NCBI GenBank assembly: GCA_964017125.1
Contig: OZ024915.1
Coordinates: 20,362,333-20,426,332, forward strand
Source of the DNA: Flabesymbios commensalis
Lineage: Eukaryota; Annelida; Polychaeta; Terebellida; Flabelligeridae
Direction: 5' to 3'
DNA length: 64,000 nt
Positions 32,803-44,873 of this stretch are shown piece after piece; the first letter of the stretch is position 1, and every line of letters starts with the position of its first letter. The notes beneath the pieces were generated by a model, which worked only from the letters and a program-made list of their open reading frames with translations, was not told where the DNA came from and made no database searches. The translations under genes were made by a program, and so were the position numbers.

Positions 32803-33606
32803 TCTCGTATGTACAGTCATCATTAAAACAGTCACCACCAACCCAAACCGGTCAGCAGCTCTCATCTAGTTTATAGGTTTTGTGCAGTTTTGTAAATGAT
32901 TGGCTACTTACGTTTACCATGTTTACCAAGTGCCAACAAAATATCAAACGCTATATTATAATTATATATAATTAAATATTTGCTTATCTGAGATTTTACT
33001 GTAGATACATATAACAATGAAATATTAACCTTTACAACGCTAAAATAAATTTCGTATAAAGTATGAGATAATAAATAATGAATTAATATATACTTTTTAT
33101 GACGCACAATAACATCTTGTGCCGATGATGAATTAATGCTGGGCCGTCGTCTTCGACGCTGGCAGGAACAATAAAGCAGCATTGTTGGAACGTATCGTGT
33201 TTGTCGGACGTGCCCATTGTAGGCACTGACGAGGAATCGCTGCAAGTGTACACAAATTGTATGCTTCACGGCGTTACAACACTGGTTTAGGATTTAACCT
33301 TATGGTTTATTAACACGATGCTAACCTGGCTTTGGACATACGGGTTATTTTTTTTAAAACAATGTTTTACCTAACACCGTGTTAAGCCTAAACTTCGTGT
33401 TAGCTAAACTAGCTTCGGGCATACGGCCCTTAGTGTCTCGTATGTACAGTCATCATTAAAACAGTCACCACCAACCCAAACCGGTCAGCAGCTCTCATCT
33501 AGTTTATAGGTTTTGTGCAGTTTTGTAAATGATTGGCTACTTACGTTTACCAAGTGCCAACAAAATATCAAACGCTATAATATAATTATACACATCTGAA
33601 TTGCCT
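32341..33606. repeat. 633-bp tandem duplication covering the Harbinger end
   Basis: AAATATTTGCTTATCTGAGA begins at 32341 and again at 32974. The two units, each with half of Harbinger copy 2 plus about 170 bp of flank (GTGTCTCGTATGTACAGTCA onwards), differ at only a handful of positions (for example GGAATCACTGC and GGAATCGCTGC). This is either a recent duplication or two haplotypes placed in series by the assembler. Confidence 0.9.
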
Positions 33607-34004
33607 CACAGTTATCGTCCTAAGGGCATTTAGCAATTATTCATTTACTGTTATTCATTTACCTTTTAAGCGCTAACCATGACCATGAATTGTTTTTAGA
33701 TTACGGTTATAATTAGATTATATTTGTGGCAAGTGATATTAAGGTTGTAGTCCTAACAAACAGAATAGGTTCGGCTCAAGTTTTTTTTAATGCTGGCTTA
33801 CAATTTCAGCCCAGCATCAAACCAACATGGGATCAGCGCCTCATGTTTGTGCCACGACTTGCCTGTGAGAAAGGTCAGACTGCCTCTTCGACGATTGAAC
33901 CCTCTATGTGTCGATGACAACTATATTAATTTTAACATTTTATTATTATTTCAATAGTAGGCATACATTTTCAAGGTGAATTTTGTCTTCAATCCACAGA
34001 AAGA
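33607..34004. other. Unassigned, with a family P fragment
   Basis: A half palindrome lies at about 33790-33850 (TTTAATGCTGGCTTACAATT, CAGCCCAGCATCAAACC). Otherwise nothing is recognised. Confidence 0.4.
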
Positions 34005-34133
34005 TTTAAACATGACTGTTTGACAAATCTGTAAAAAAAAACAGAAATATATAAATGTTCTCTCATGTGAAGCTGTGTATCGCGTCAGGAAGACACAGCT
34101 TCAAGTGAGAGAAACTTTCACTTAATGGGTTAA
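34005..34133. repeat. Family B MITE, right half
   Basis: CTCTCATGTGAAGCTGTGTA / ACACAGCTTCAAGTGAGAGA hairpin and TTAATGGGTTAA end. The left half is absent. Confidence 0.55.
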
Positions 34134-34347
34134 ATAAGATGACGTGTCAGGTAATTATAATGTACGAAACACTGACTTTCTGCTGTACTATGGCTCCGTT
34201 GATCATCTCCCATCACATATTTGTAAATGTCTGACGTCAATGAAGATGACAATGCCATAATAGGCCCAATATAAATCACATTGACATGCCGGTATGTGTT
34301 TGAATATACAGTACAAACAACACCTCCGAGATGATTGTTTCACAGTT

Positions 34348-34840
34348 ATTGGGAAGTGGCTGTAGGCCATCTTCCCCCACAAGGCTCCCTGATCCTGAAG
34401 TCGTAGACCGAGGCCTTGCTGAATCAGTGTTAAAACCATCTATTGGTGTGGGGACTTTCAAGAAACATTTGTTCTGTTTGACCTAAGTTTGACCTCTGTC
34501 ATGAGTGCTGTTTTAATGCAGGGCCACTGTCTACGACGCCGACCCGACATTAAACGTCACATGTCTGGTGGCCGAGAATTTCACAGGAAGTATCAAAGAC
34601 AGCTCCCACCACATCTCAGCAGACACGAGACGTTACATGCGCCAGGGTTGGATTTATGTTGAGCCAACGTCGCAGATAGTGGGCAAACATTTAGTTGACA
34701 TTTTTTGGAAAATTAATGAATATTCAATATCTAAATGATCCTCCCTACCCCAATAGGTGGATGATAACACTGATTCAGCAAGGTCTCTGTCTGCGACCTC
34801 GGGAGCAGCGAGCCTTGCTGTCAGGAAGATACTGTAGGCC
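34348..34840. repeat. Inverted-repeat element with family P insertions
   Basis: Arms of about 100 bp: 34348-34455 (GGCTGTAGGCCATCTTCC ... CTTGCTGAATCAGTGTTA ... CCAATAGATGG complement) pairs with 34738-34840 (CCCCAATAGGTGG, AACACTGATTCAGCAAGG, GATACTGTAGGCC). The 280-bp spacer holds two family P cores, near 34510-34570 and 34645-34700. Confidence 0.65.
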
Positions 34841-35300
34841 TTATGTAGGATATACACATTTTTTAAAAGCTGTTCATCCCTGAGTTTCCCTGCTATTCTG
34901 TAAATATCAAATTGTTTCTGAACTCATACAACGGACAAGCCCCAAAAGCAAAACAAAATTACTCTCCTATTTAGTCTAATGGGAGAGAAAGATGCGTCCT
35001 AACATATATTTAGGTAATGGAAACGATAATGATTTTGTTGCCTCATACTTCGACAGCATAACCCATATTGAAGCACGTGTTCTCATGACAACGTGTATGT
35101 TACAGGCTAAATCAACTTTAAATCACCTCTAATGCATGAAATATTATAAAACGATCACAATATTAATCCTGTTTAATATGAGAAAAACTTCTGTAGGTGA
35201 GAAAGACCACTGTATTTGGCCATGTTTTATAGTTACGTGTAGATTACAACAAGCATGGAGCTATTTTCGATCAGATATGTAGGTAAAAAAGTAGGTCAAA
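34841..35300. other. AT-rich, nothing recognised
   Basis: No repeat partner or reading frame is seen. Confidence 0.3.
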
Positions 35301-35803
35301 CAGTGGCGTATCCATAAATAAATTAAGAGGGGTGCTCAAATTTCCAAAAAAAACATTCAACAGCAAGAGCCTATGGGGGGGGGGGCATGCCCTTCGCAAA
35401 AGTTTTAAAAAATAAACATCAAATTAGAAATAGTGCAATTTCATGGTATCTTTGCTCTAAAACGAAGATATGAGATACTGGCTGAAATGTCAGTTTTTTA
35501 ATAACCTTAATGACAGATTTAATACAACATAGCCTAGACTAGTCCAACTATTTAAGCAAACATAACCACACAATAGAAAAACCATAAACATGATCAGCAT
35601 TAGCCAATTTAATATCGAGAGCGAATTACGAGGCATATTGAAGATCGTATCCAGGGTTTCTTCGGGTGTTTGTAACCCCCCACCCTGAATATCCCCAAAA
35701 TTTTATAAAAAATTCCAGGTGGCATGCCCCCAGCCCCTCCCTATTACCGGATGGTCGACTTGTAACCCCCCCCCCCCTTTGTCTTAGTCTGGATACGGCC
35801 CTG
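35301..35803. mobile_element. Possible hAT-like MITE
   Basis: Ends CAGTGGCGTATCCA and TCTGGATACGGCCCTG form a 14-bp imperfect inverted pair of the common CAG...CTG hAT style. G and C homopolymers (35376, 35765) and GCATGCCC blocks near both ends also pair. The flanks AGGTCAAA and ATATTAAA do not match as an 8-bp TSD, which weakens the call. Confidence 0.4.
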
Positions 35804-35837
35804 ATATTAAATGAGCTAGATAAACATAAACAGCTGT

Positions 35838-35885
35838 CGACCCAATGTGGACCAACATTACTTTTAAGCAAACGTTGGGTCACCC
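35838..35885. repeat. Family P, remnant
   Basis: GACCCAATGTGGACCAACAT followed by an AACGTTGGGTC partner; the centre is deleted. Confidence 0.4.
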
Positions 35886-37250
35886 TTTTGACAATAATTA
35901 TGCAGCCTTGTTTGTGGAATGCCGATTAAACATTTATGTAATTATGTAATTATGCAACAATCATCTATTTAACGTGATAACATGTCATTGAAAAAAGTTG
36001 TGGGCCATTAAAATGCTTACAACGTTTACTAATGATCACTTAATATTCCTGAGATATTTATTTTTATTTAATCTTTATTAATTTGCCATCTTCTCCTATA
36101 ACGGAATAATATTTAATGCAAATATTAACTTCCAGTTCATCATCAGTTAGGCATACCGGTATATCAGATATTCTTGCTAATATTGGTTGTTCTTCCACAT
36201 TGTTAAAACAGCTTTACTGCCCATTTCCAAATATTATCCTTGATTTCGTCTCTAGTAAAAAAGAAAATGTTGAGTCTCAGCTGTATCTGAATTATTGCGT
36301 GTGTGTGACTATACTAGAGTACTATAGTACTGAGAAAATACGACGATTTCAAATCGGCTCTTAAAACAAATGCAAAGTCTATGCTCGAACATAATACAAC
36401 AATTAAATTTTGGAAATTAAAAAAGCGACCCCGTTTTTATCCACCGAGTCTCCGAGATGATATCTCTTGAGAAATAAACTCGCCAACAAGCAGGTGAAAA
36501 AATCATGGTAATAGGGGAATAATCTTTATAACGTGGTCCTTACTTTATTTTATTTTATGCAGCGTCAAGTGCTTGGATTGGAAGAGAAAAACGCACAGCT
36601 CTAAGTCGTTGTCCGTTTTAAGCGATCCCCATAGCCTACTGGGGTGTGTTATAATTATCATAGGGTGGAGTAGTCTATGATAATTACTATCAATCTAAGC
36701 ATATATTTATTTTTATATAACCCTGTTTCAAGTCAGGCTCAACGTTTCAATTATTAGCCAAGACTAACACAAAGTTTGACATATATATATTTTTCTTTTC
36801 AGAAAAAAATAATGAATGTTTGAAAAATGTGAGTCACACTGAGGGTGAGCAATTTCTACTTTTAAGTGCTCTGAATGGTCAATTTTAAAGAATTGTATTG
36901 CAAAGATTTTGCTAATGGTCTCTAATGGCGCATCCCAGACACCAGCCCTTAAATGGGAAGGGGCATATATTTAGGTGTGGAGTGGTCTGGCACCAACATG
37001 CCGGAGACTGGTGGATTCATTTTATAGAAAACTAGAAAAGAATTTTCCCGAACTCCGTGGCCCGGCTTTTGTCTGTTTGAGTGCATTAGACAAAAACATT
37101 GGCCTAATATAATATAAACATGACAGTGTATTGGTTTTCCTCATGGGCCAGAATCCTAAATGTCCAGGATATAATTATTGAAAGAGCCAGGGAGACAAGT
37201 ATATCTTCAACGTGTAAGCCTATTCATTCCACCACCATCGCCGGTGCTGG
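35886..37250. other. AT-rich, nothing recognised
   Basis: Several reading frames of up to 80 codons lack any recognisable feature. Short palindrome ACTAGAGTACTATAGTACT near 36311. A pair TATCATAGGGTGGAGTAGTC / TATGATAATTAC near 36655 is weak. Confidence 0.3.
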
Positions 37251-37440
37251 TCAGCCTAGTAAACACAAAATATTTGTACAATGGTGGACCAACGTGTCCA
37301 TGCAACACAATGTACACACCCAATACCGGCTCAATATTGGGCCAGCGTCCCAGCCTATTGCTGGTTTAATGCCGATCAATCGTATTCGACGCTGGCCCAA
37401 CATTGAAACAGAATTGGGTGATTGCCCCGTGTTTGCTCTG
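37251..37440. repeat. Family P, long variant
   Basis: AGTAAACACAAAATATTTGT at left, GCCCCGTGTTTGCT at right. Contains CACCCAATACCGGCTCAATA, TTGGGCCAGCGTCCC and then CGACGCTGGCCCAACATTG, so it holds two central cores instead of one and may be two copies joined. Confidence 0.6.
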
Positions 37441-37509
37441 ACTGCCATACGGGTGATTCTTTCTCCCCCCAAAAGGAAATGTTGAAACAGCATTGCTACC
37501 CGTGAAAGC

Positions 37510-37680
37510 AGAACCTGCTCAATCAACTTTAGCAGGTTTTAAAGCTCACAAAAGAGCAAATGACCAGAACAGAACCTGCTCAAGTGAAATAAACCAAGCG
37601 GGTAAAAATTGCTCAATGTTGTTTGTGTTATTATCAGAACCTGCTCAATCAACTTAGCTGGTTTTATTACAAAGACACAT
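37510..37680. repeat. Three loose copies of GAACCTGCTCAATCAACTT
   Basis: AGAACCTGCTCAATCAACTT at 37510 and 37626, and AGAACCTGCTCAAGTGAAAT at 37570. The ACCTGCTCAATTGATT core resembles the unit of the 60730-61930 foldback. Confidence 0.5.
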
Positions 37681-39180
37681 TTTGGTAATACAGAAGCAAT
37701 TGAATCCCTTTTGATTCTGAGGTGTATTCACCCGTTTTAACATATTCAATGTGTATGTATGATGATTCGAGAATCATTTTCTTTCTGTGCTGTGTAGAGC
37801 TAAGATTTAATTCTGATACGGTACTGGTATGATGTTGAAATATCTGAAAACAACCATGTGGCTTGAATGGCTTCACCACCCTCTAGATGGCGAGAGATGT
37901 TGTTTTTCAAGTTCTAAAGCATTGGTATTATAGTACAACTTGAGCTTAAGCAGACTCATCAGTTGACGTTTATGTTCGTTATTGGACAACAAGAACTTTT
38001 TCAGTCTGCAGGTATTTACTTTATCCCCTTTTATTTGACAATCGTGGACCTCTTCTGAGACGGTCAGATATTTTACATATCCTTTTTGCTACGAGTGAGT
38101 GCTAAAATGTACTTTATGAATGGATGTTAAAACTATATTAGCAACATCGGTCATTTAAGCTGGAACATCGTTGTCTGGCATTTACGTCATCGACAAAAAG
38201 GTTATTTGCTATCAGCGGTAGGACAAAATTTTCCTCGTTTGCAATTCATCTTTCTGAAATCAGCTTTATGAACATGTACACCTGAGGAGAGACAGGTATC
38301 AAACGAGTTGCTCTTACTGATTTGATAGACTTGACGGTTAGCTGTGATCTATTTAACCTCGCTGTCCGGACCTGGACCGGAAGACGAATTTGCATGTACC
38401 ATAATAGTTTATTGTCCAGTCATGATTTCATGAAATTGAGAATAGCGCAGCTCCAATTGCATCATTTCTGAGAAGTGTTTCAGCTCCATGGTGTGTTTGC
38501 TCTTAAAGCACTTGACATTAGCCACCAACATTTCTGGTGGGTTAATTTTTAAATGCGAGGGCAATAATAAATACATTAGCGTTTTTATTTATGAACCCTA
38601 ATTTATTTTTAAGCCCGTATTTTGTGCATAACGTTGGTGCGGCAGCTGGTTATGATACATGTTAATGCAACGAAGCATTACATGCTATACATCATGATGT
38701 TTGAAGTAAATATGTTGAATAAAACAACATTAACACAATTCCACAAGCAGTCTTTTTGGAGTTAAACAATATTCCAAATTTAAGAATTAAGCGGTAATTT
38801 ATTTGTTTGCTTGTTGTATGGTATCTATATTTTCGCCAAAATTAATGTTTAATATATTTATTCTATATTTAAGAGTATATGTATATATTATTTACTGAAA
38901 GTGTTTGTGTGATGATGTGGGTAAATTCAACTTATATTACCATTTGAATGAAATTATGTTACATGACTATTTTTTAATCAGGAAAGATCAGTATATTGAA
39001 ATTAATTTTATACATCTCGCTGTATAAAAAACGAATGTTAATTTTACCTTGTGCTTATGATCATTTATTAGCATAACTATAATATATTTATCTTCTGTTT
39101 ATTGTTATTATCTTCAGGGATATCTGGATTATAAAATAGTGCTCGAGATACCAGTCGACATGTAATGTCTCAAACATTGT
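37681..39180. other. AT-rich, nothing recognised
   Basis: No gene, RNA or repeat partner is seen in 1.5 kb. Confidence 0.35.
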
Positions 39181-39910
39181 TCATTAGCATTCAAAGTGTC
39201 ATTATATATATTAGTGTGTTCTCCATAAAACATGTAGACAGAAATTTATGTTTATTTTAATAATCTTCAGGTATATTAGAATAATACCACAGACAGACAG
39301 ACAGATATTTTATTGACAGAAAAGAAAAGTCATTACAGACTTATTTGTCATAGAAATGAAAGAGATATATGTACATGTATATACAAGATTGTTAGTTTGT
39401 TAAAATCATATGATAATATACATGGTATGACATACACAACTAAAATCATGTTAAGTGGCATTGCCAAAATAAAAACTGGGTATTTCGATAATATAAATGA
39501 CTACTACTAAAAATGAATTAAAAGGCATTGCCAAGATAACATAGAGGTCTATCATTTTGTTTCCCGCACCATAATGATCAAGATACAACCTACTAAGTCT
39601 TAAACATTGTGCCTTATTTTACATTATTTCACATTTATTTTTAAAACCCAGCCTTGGCATTCAAAGTGTCATTATGTACATAATTTCCCATACAACATGT
39701 AAACATAAACATCAATATGAAATAAACATGAAATAATCATGTTATTAAAAATGTTAAATAGTCACAGTAGATATAGTATTTTAGAAATAAAAAATCAGCC
39801 TTAGCATTCAAAGTGTCATTTTATATATTATTAAAAATGTAAACGAACACCAATATGAAATTAATGTATAATAAATATAATTATAAATAACTATAGCATG
39901 TCGAGTTAAC
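39181..39910. repeat. Degenerate dispersed repeat (CATTCAAAGTGTCATT)
   Basis: GCATTCAAAGTGTCATTATA occurs near 39190, 39658 and 39803, each followed after 20-60 bp by an ATGTAAACA-rich block and AATATGAAAT. It looks like an old tandem array. A short (ACAG)n run is at 39290-39306. Confidence 0.5.
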
Positions 39911-40584
39911 CTAATTATAATATCGTACTCGAGGCAGAAATATCAGCACATTTGAATTTTAACGCAAATTAGAGCTCGCGATAAAGACGCGCGTATCCTA
40001 AATATGTAGTTATCGAAAACAATTGGCAACAGCTTTTGTTAAACTTTAACTTCCAGTCCCCTGGGGATATAATGGGGACACTTTTTGTGAATTAGCTTGC
40101 TTCTAAATAGCACTCAACTAAAACGACAGATTTCCAAACTTGACACATATTTTATAATGTTTGGTTTTTCTAGGCGCCCGTATTGATAAAAGGGTTGAAA
40201 AAATATTCAGAACAAAATCTTGGCACAAATATTTTTCAGTGACCTACATGTGTATATGGCCGAGGGTTATGACTAAACAATAGCGAAAATAAATAAATCT
40301 ACTATTATTTTGAAAAAAAATCGAATTGTTGTCAATTTTATTTTAGTGTCCTTCTAAAAAACCCCAGTAAAATAGGCCCTAGGGCTTAAAGCGTCCTGTT
40401 TGGCAAAAAAGAACCAAAACTTGATATGTCCCAAGGGTCAAGCTAAATAAAAATCGCAGTGAAAATTTCTTAGCTTTTGTGAGTACGAGGGCTAGATCTG
40501 GCTCCCGGCCTATAACCATGATAACCTGATAACGCTCATGTTAATCAGAACCACGAATTTGCGCGACAGTCATGCCAGTGATGA
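39911..40584. other. Unassigned
   Basis: Nothing recognised. Confidence 0.3.
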
Positions 40585-40823
40585 ATAACCCTTTCAGCAT
40601 GTTCAGTGCGGGGACCGTCTTTATACGTCAGAATCTGACGTAAAAAGACGGTCCCCGAACTGTAAGAATAAGCCTATTTGTAATCTGCGTAGGCCCATTA
40701 CATAACATAGGTATTCAAATGAAGCGGAAAGAGCTCACTAAGACATTTATGATGATTTCAAATTGAAAAAACCCTTTTGTTTCCATGATTTATAGGGAAA
40801 TATTTCAGCGTTGTAAGGGTTAA
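40585..40823. mobile_element. TTAA MITE, family A
   Basis: Left ATAACCCTTTCAGCATG (TTAA altered), hairpin CAGTGCGGGGACCGTCTTTA, and right CAGCGTTGTAAGGGTTAA. Its right TTAA is also the left TTAA of the next element. Confidence 0.75.
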
Positions 40824-41059
40824 CCCTTTCAAGCCTGAGTTTACCATAGTCATCTTCATCCTCTACAAGCCGCGAATTCTCGACTTGTAGTGAATGAAAA
40901 TGATTTGATGTGAGTGAAAAATTGAAGAAAATGACCATGTATTTTTAAACCAGTTTCATGGGAATTTTCATTCTAATACCCTTGGTTGTAGGAAAATCAG
41001 GTCTGTTATCAGGGATGTAAGATGATGCTTTAATGCATCGTGAGGACTTAAAGGGTTAA
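40820..41059. mobile_element. TTAA MITE, family C, abutting family A
   Basis: CCCTTTCAAGCCTGAG at left and AGGACTTAAAGGG at right; TTAA at 40820-40823 and 41056-41059. It is about 30 bp longer than the copy at 30432 because of a CATCTTCATCCTCTACAAGC segment. Confidence 0.8.
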
Positions 41060-41129
41060 ATGATTACAAGTGTAGATAGGGCTAGCCGTGGTAATAACAC
41101 TAGTAACGGGGTCAGTCCATGTCCTAAAA

Positions 41130-41706
41130 CGCACATTGTCTAACCCAGGTGAACGAACACGCATTCCGATTGTAGGCCTACAAGTGAACAAGTTTAAGAA
41201 ATTATTGTAGAAGTTTACTCTGATGAGCTTCCGTACGAATACATGCTGGCACTTCAGTGACGAAGCCACCACTTGGCAACCTTTCGTCCGGCCAGACCCC
41301 TGGTTAAGTAGAAGTGGTGCTGCTTCGGCAACAAATTTCACGTTTCTAAGGTGAAGTTTCTCGACCAATTTTGCTGCGATTTCCATGCGGTTTTTTTCAT
41401 AAGGTGCGGAATTTCCTTGGGGACATTAAAGTGTAGCCTGAAAGTTTTGAACGTTGTCGTTTTTCCGCTAGCTGTTCCACAAGCCCGCCAGGTGAACGAT
41501 ATTTTGTCGACACTGTCGGTATCGGCTGTGACAAAACATTGTTTCAACCTTTATTTAAATCTTACTACACTCAATTATTACTTCTATAAATTAGCAATAA
41601 TGCACTGTAAATGTACGCACAATTAATGTAAAGTGATGTCATCAACAAGGTGATGTGGTGCACTGAGCTCACGTCTTACTGGCCGCATGCCTTTGTTTGG
41701 GGTCAT
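41130..41706. repeat. Left arm of a wide inverted repeat around the LINE
   Basis: GTAGAAGTGGTGCTGCTTCG (41309) through TGGTGCACTGAGCTCACG to TTTGTTTGGGGTCA (41704) is the reverse complement of 47515-47920. A weaker match continues outward to about 41130 past a roughly 100-bp insertion. Both arms encode a stretch like DILS...VTKHCFNLYLN in one frame, though with no known domain. Confidence 0.7.
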
Positions 41707-41892
41707 ACATATTATATGGTATTTTTTTATAGCGGTGGCTCAGTGCGATACGTTTTACCAGGTGATGGGTTAACATTGTGCAGGTTGTGGGTCGATGCTT
41801 CTAGTGCGGTCAATATAGCAAACAACTTCAAACAACTTGCAATAAAATTGTTTGTTTGTTCACAACCACTTTTAGAATCACCTACTAAATGA

Positions 41893-42289
41893 CATACAAA
41901 TAAATAGGAAATTTACTTGAAATGCTTTCTTAGGCGACCATTACCAAAATCGTTATTTTTCAAAATAGCCTATATATATATTACGTTTTATTATTAACGT
42001 GCTAATAGTGTTTAAGTCCGTGTTTTATGGTCAAAGATATACAAAATATTGAGATTAAACATTTAAGATATAAAAATAGTTTATTTACCCTTTTTATCTT
42101 TGAAAAAAAGGATTATGTTTATATTCAGCGTGTTGAGTGTCCTATGAGGCCTATGCTTATTAGGGCGTGGCCTGCTAGTTGTTATTGTTTTTATTGAGAA
42201 AAAAACGTTGTCATAGCGATGCGGGCCCTATAAGTAGGCCTATATGTTCTGGCGTACACCGTTATTATTCACTTCGTTGACGACACGGT
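41893..42289. other. AT-rich, nothing recognised before the LINE
   Basis: No repeat or reading frame is recognised. Confidence 0.3.
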
Positions 42290-42356
42290 CACTCGTGATG
42301 AATTTCCAGATTGGACCACAGTATTGTACTCTCGTGACTAGGGGAGGGCACATTCA

Positions 42357-43381
42357 GTGTATCGCCAAGTAGACTCATTAAAAATAGCTATATGGAATGT
42401 GAGAGGACTGGTGAGTAAGCGTAATTATAAATTAAAAGACCCACATTTTATACAGAGGTTACAAGAAAATGATATATTTATGTTGTTTGAAACTTGGACG
42501 AACGATAATAGTGTTATGAATATACCTGGTTATGAATATGTTGCATTACATCGAAAACGACACCCTAGAGCTCGAAGGGACTCTGGTGGTATTGCCATAT
42601 ACTACAGAGCGAACATGGCTAAATATGTGACAATATTAAAATCAAGTGGTGATTGTTTACAATGGGTAAAAATTAACAAATACTTTTATTCGGGAGATAA
42701 AGATATTTTATTATGCATGTGTTACGCAGTACCATTAAATTCTAGTGTCGGTGGGACATGTAATATATTTGAGTGTTTATCAAATGATTTAATAGACTTT
42801 ACAAACACGTTTGAGAATTTGTATGTACCGTTTATCGCGGGTGATTTTAATGCACAACTCGAGATGAAAACGAAATTGGAATACTATCTGATCATGACAA
42901 TTTCACTGAAATACCAATACGAACTTCTTCTGACAAGAAACCTTTGAATTCTAGTGGTACCGATTTGATAGAATTTTGTAAAGAGACTGGCTTTGTAATT
43001 TTAAATGGAGTAGTTGGAAAAGATAAAAATGTAGGAGAATTTACATGTATTAACTATAATGGTAGCAGTGTAGTAGACTATATGTTATGTAGTGCCAGTG
43101 ATTTTTACTTAGTGAGCGATTTTGTAGTTCACCCTTCAAGTGTATATTCTGATCACTCACTTATTCATTGTACCATAAATATACAGAAACCCGCTAATAT
43201 TCCCAAACGTGAAGCAGTGAGAGTTAAAAAATATAAATGGGATCAAAATAGTAAAGATGAGTTTATAGAGCGCTTGCAGGATGAAAGTACACTGGAGAAA
43301 ATGGCCAACTTGTTCTCGGTCGCGGGAGACTCGCCCAGTGAGCAATCCGTGAATGCTTTGATAGAAATTTTTACAATTTGA
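42357..43381 (+). pseudogene. LINE endonuclease domain (APE/EEP type)
   Basis: Begins MYRQVDSLKIAIWNVRGLVS, the usual N-terminal strand; LFETW (metal-binding E), FIAGDFNAQ (D and N), and after a frame change near 42900, VVDYMLC and VYSDHSLIHC (catalytic D-H pair). Known role: nicks target DNA to prime reverse transcription. The two frames overlap at 42944-42947, and part of the EKMLRN-type linker around 42870-42940 is scrambled. Confidence 0.85.
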
Positions 43382-43920
43382 TACAGGAACATGCTGACCC
43401 ATTATTTTCTCACACTACAGTAATTACCGATTCACCCCGTTCTGATAAAACATGTAATGCTAATTGGATGTCTGATGAATGTTTAAATTTAAAGAAGGAA
43501 TTTTCAAGTTGTTTAAATGATTTTCGAAACATAAAAACTGACGAACTACGTAAAAAAATGGTGAAGGCGCGATCAAAATATTCAACTTGTGCAAGGAAAT
43601 GCAGATATGATCATGATAGACATATAACACTTAGACTTCAACAAACAGAGAAGAGTATATTAGAGAATTTTGAAAGATTTTACGACCAAAAATAAAAAAA
43701 TAGATCTGAAAATTAATGTTCATTAACCCTGAATGACTTTGGTAAGTACTTTAAGACACTAGGAAACCCTGACGACATTGTATATATAGCAGACGATGAT
43801 GTTTATGAATATTTACGTAGCTATAATGATGGTAACGTTGAAGTTTTGTATGAAGAGTTGAATTATTCTATTACAACTGAGGAAACAATAAATGCTATAA
43901 AAGGTTTAAAATAAAAGTGC
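43378..43920 (+). pseudogene. LINE linker between endonuclease and RT
   Basis: Contains CNANWMSDECLNLKKEFSSC, then a lysine/arginine-rich helix (KMVKARSKYSTCARKCRYDH). After 43695, in another frame, come NDFGKYFKTLGNPDD and YSITTEETINAIKGLK, the usual lead-in to RT. Two frame changes. Confidence 0.75.
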
Positions 43921-44834
43921 TGGACCAGACCTGTTGATAAATGAATTTTATATAAACGCATGTGGAGCATTAACGGATCAGCTTACATTACTCTTCAACA
44001 TTGTTCTCAATAGTGGTTATTTCCCAAACAAATGGACAGAGGGTGTTATCGTGCCGATTCACAAAAAAAGGAGTACACATTTAGTAGATAACGTTATTAA
44101 GTACTTTAGGTATGCTGTTTACGAGATTACTAAACAACAGGCTTTCATTTTGGGCTGATACTTACGGTATTCTAATTGAAGAACAGTACGGGTTCAGAAG
44201 CGGTCGTTCAACTGTGGACAGCATATTTGTCTTAAATAGCTTATTGAATTTAGCCTTGAGTAAAGGTGAAAATATTTATTGTGCTTTTATTGACTTTCAT
44301 AAAGCCTTCGACTATCTAAACCGAAATTGTTTATGGTATAAAATGCTTCGTAATGGTATACGTGGTAAAATAATTGATATGATACGAAGTATGTACAGTG
44401 TAGTTAAATCCAGAGTCAAATATTTAGGAAGGCCATCGGAAGATTTTCATAGTTACTTGGGAGTACGACAGGGAGAAAGTTTGTCTCCATTTTTATTTTG
44501 TTTATATGTTAACGATTTAAAAGAAACTTTAGTGGATAGAGGTATAGAAGGTGTTAGCATTGACGACTTTAAATTGTGTTCGCTTTTGTATGCTGATGAT
44601 TTTATTATTATATCGAGTAATAAAAAAGAGTTACAGAATAGTTTAGATATTTTACACGATTACTGTCAAAAATGGCATCTATATGTAAATGAACAAAAAA
44701 CGAAAATTGTTGTATTTAGAAAGGGAGGGCGCTTGTCAATGAATGATTTCTGGTTTTATGGTGATTTTTTAATAGAAGTAGTGGATTCTTTTCAATATTT
44801 AGGCCTGAAATTGTCATACACTGGAAAATCCTAA
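43921..44834 (+). pseudogene. LINE reverse transcriptase domain
   Basis: SAGPDLLINEFY and KWTEGVIVPIHKK (motifs 1-2), then a frame change near 44095, then QYGFRSGRSTVDSIF, FIDFHKAFDYLNR (catalytic D), RQGESLSPFLFCLY, LLYADDFIIIS (YADD) and YLGLKLSYTG. All catalytic aspartates are present in this copy. A stop at 44832 interrupts the same frame, which continues at 44835. Confidence 0.9.
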
Positions 44835-44873
44835 TGTGCACAACAAGATTTAGCCAGCAGAGGTCTGAGAGCA

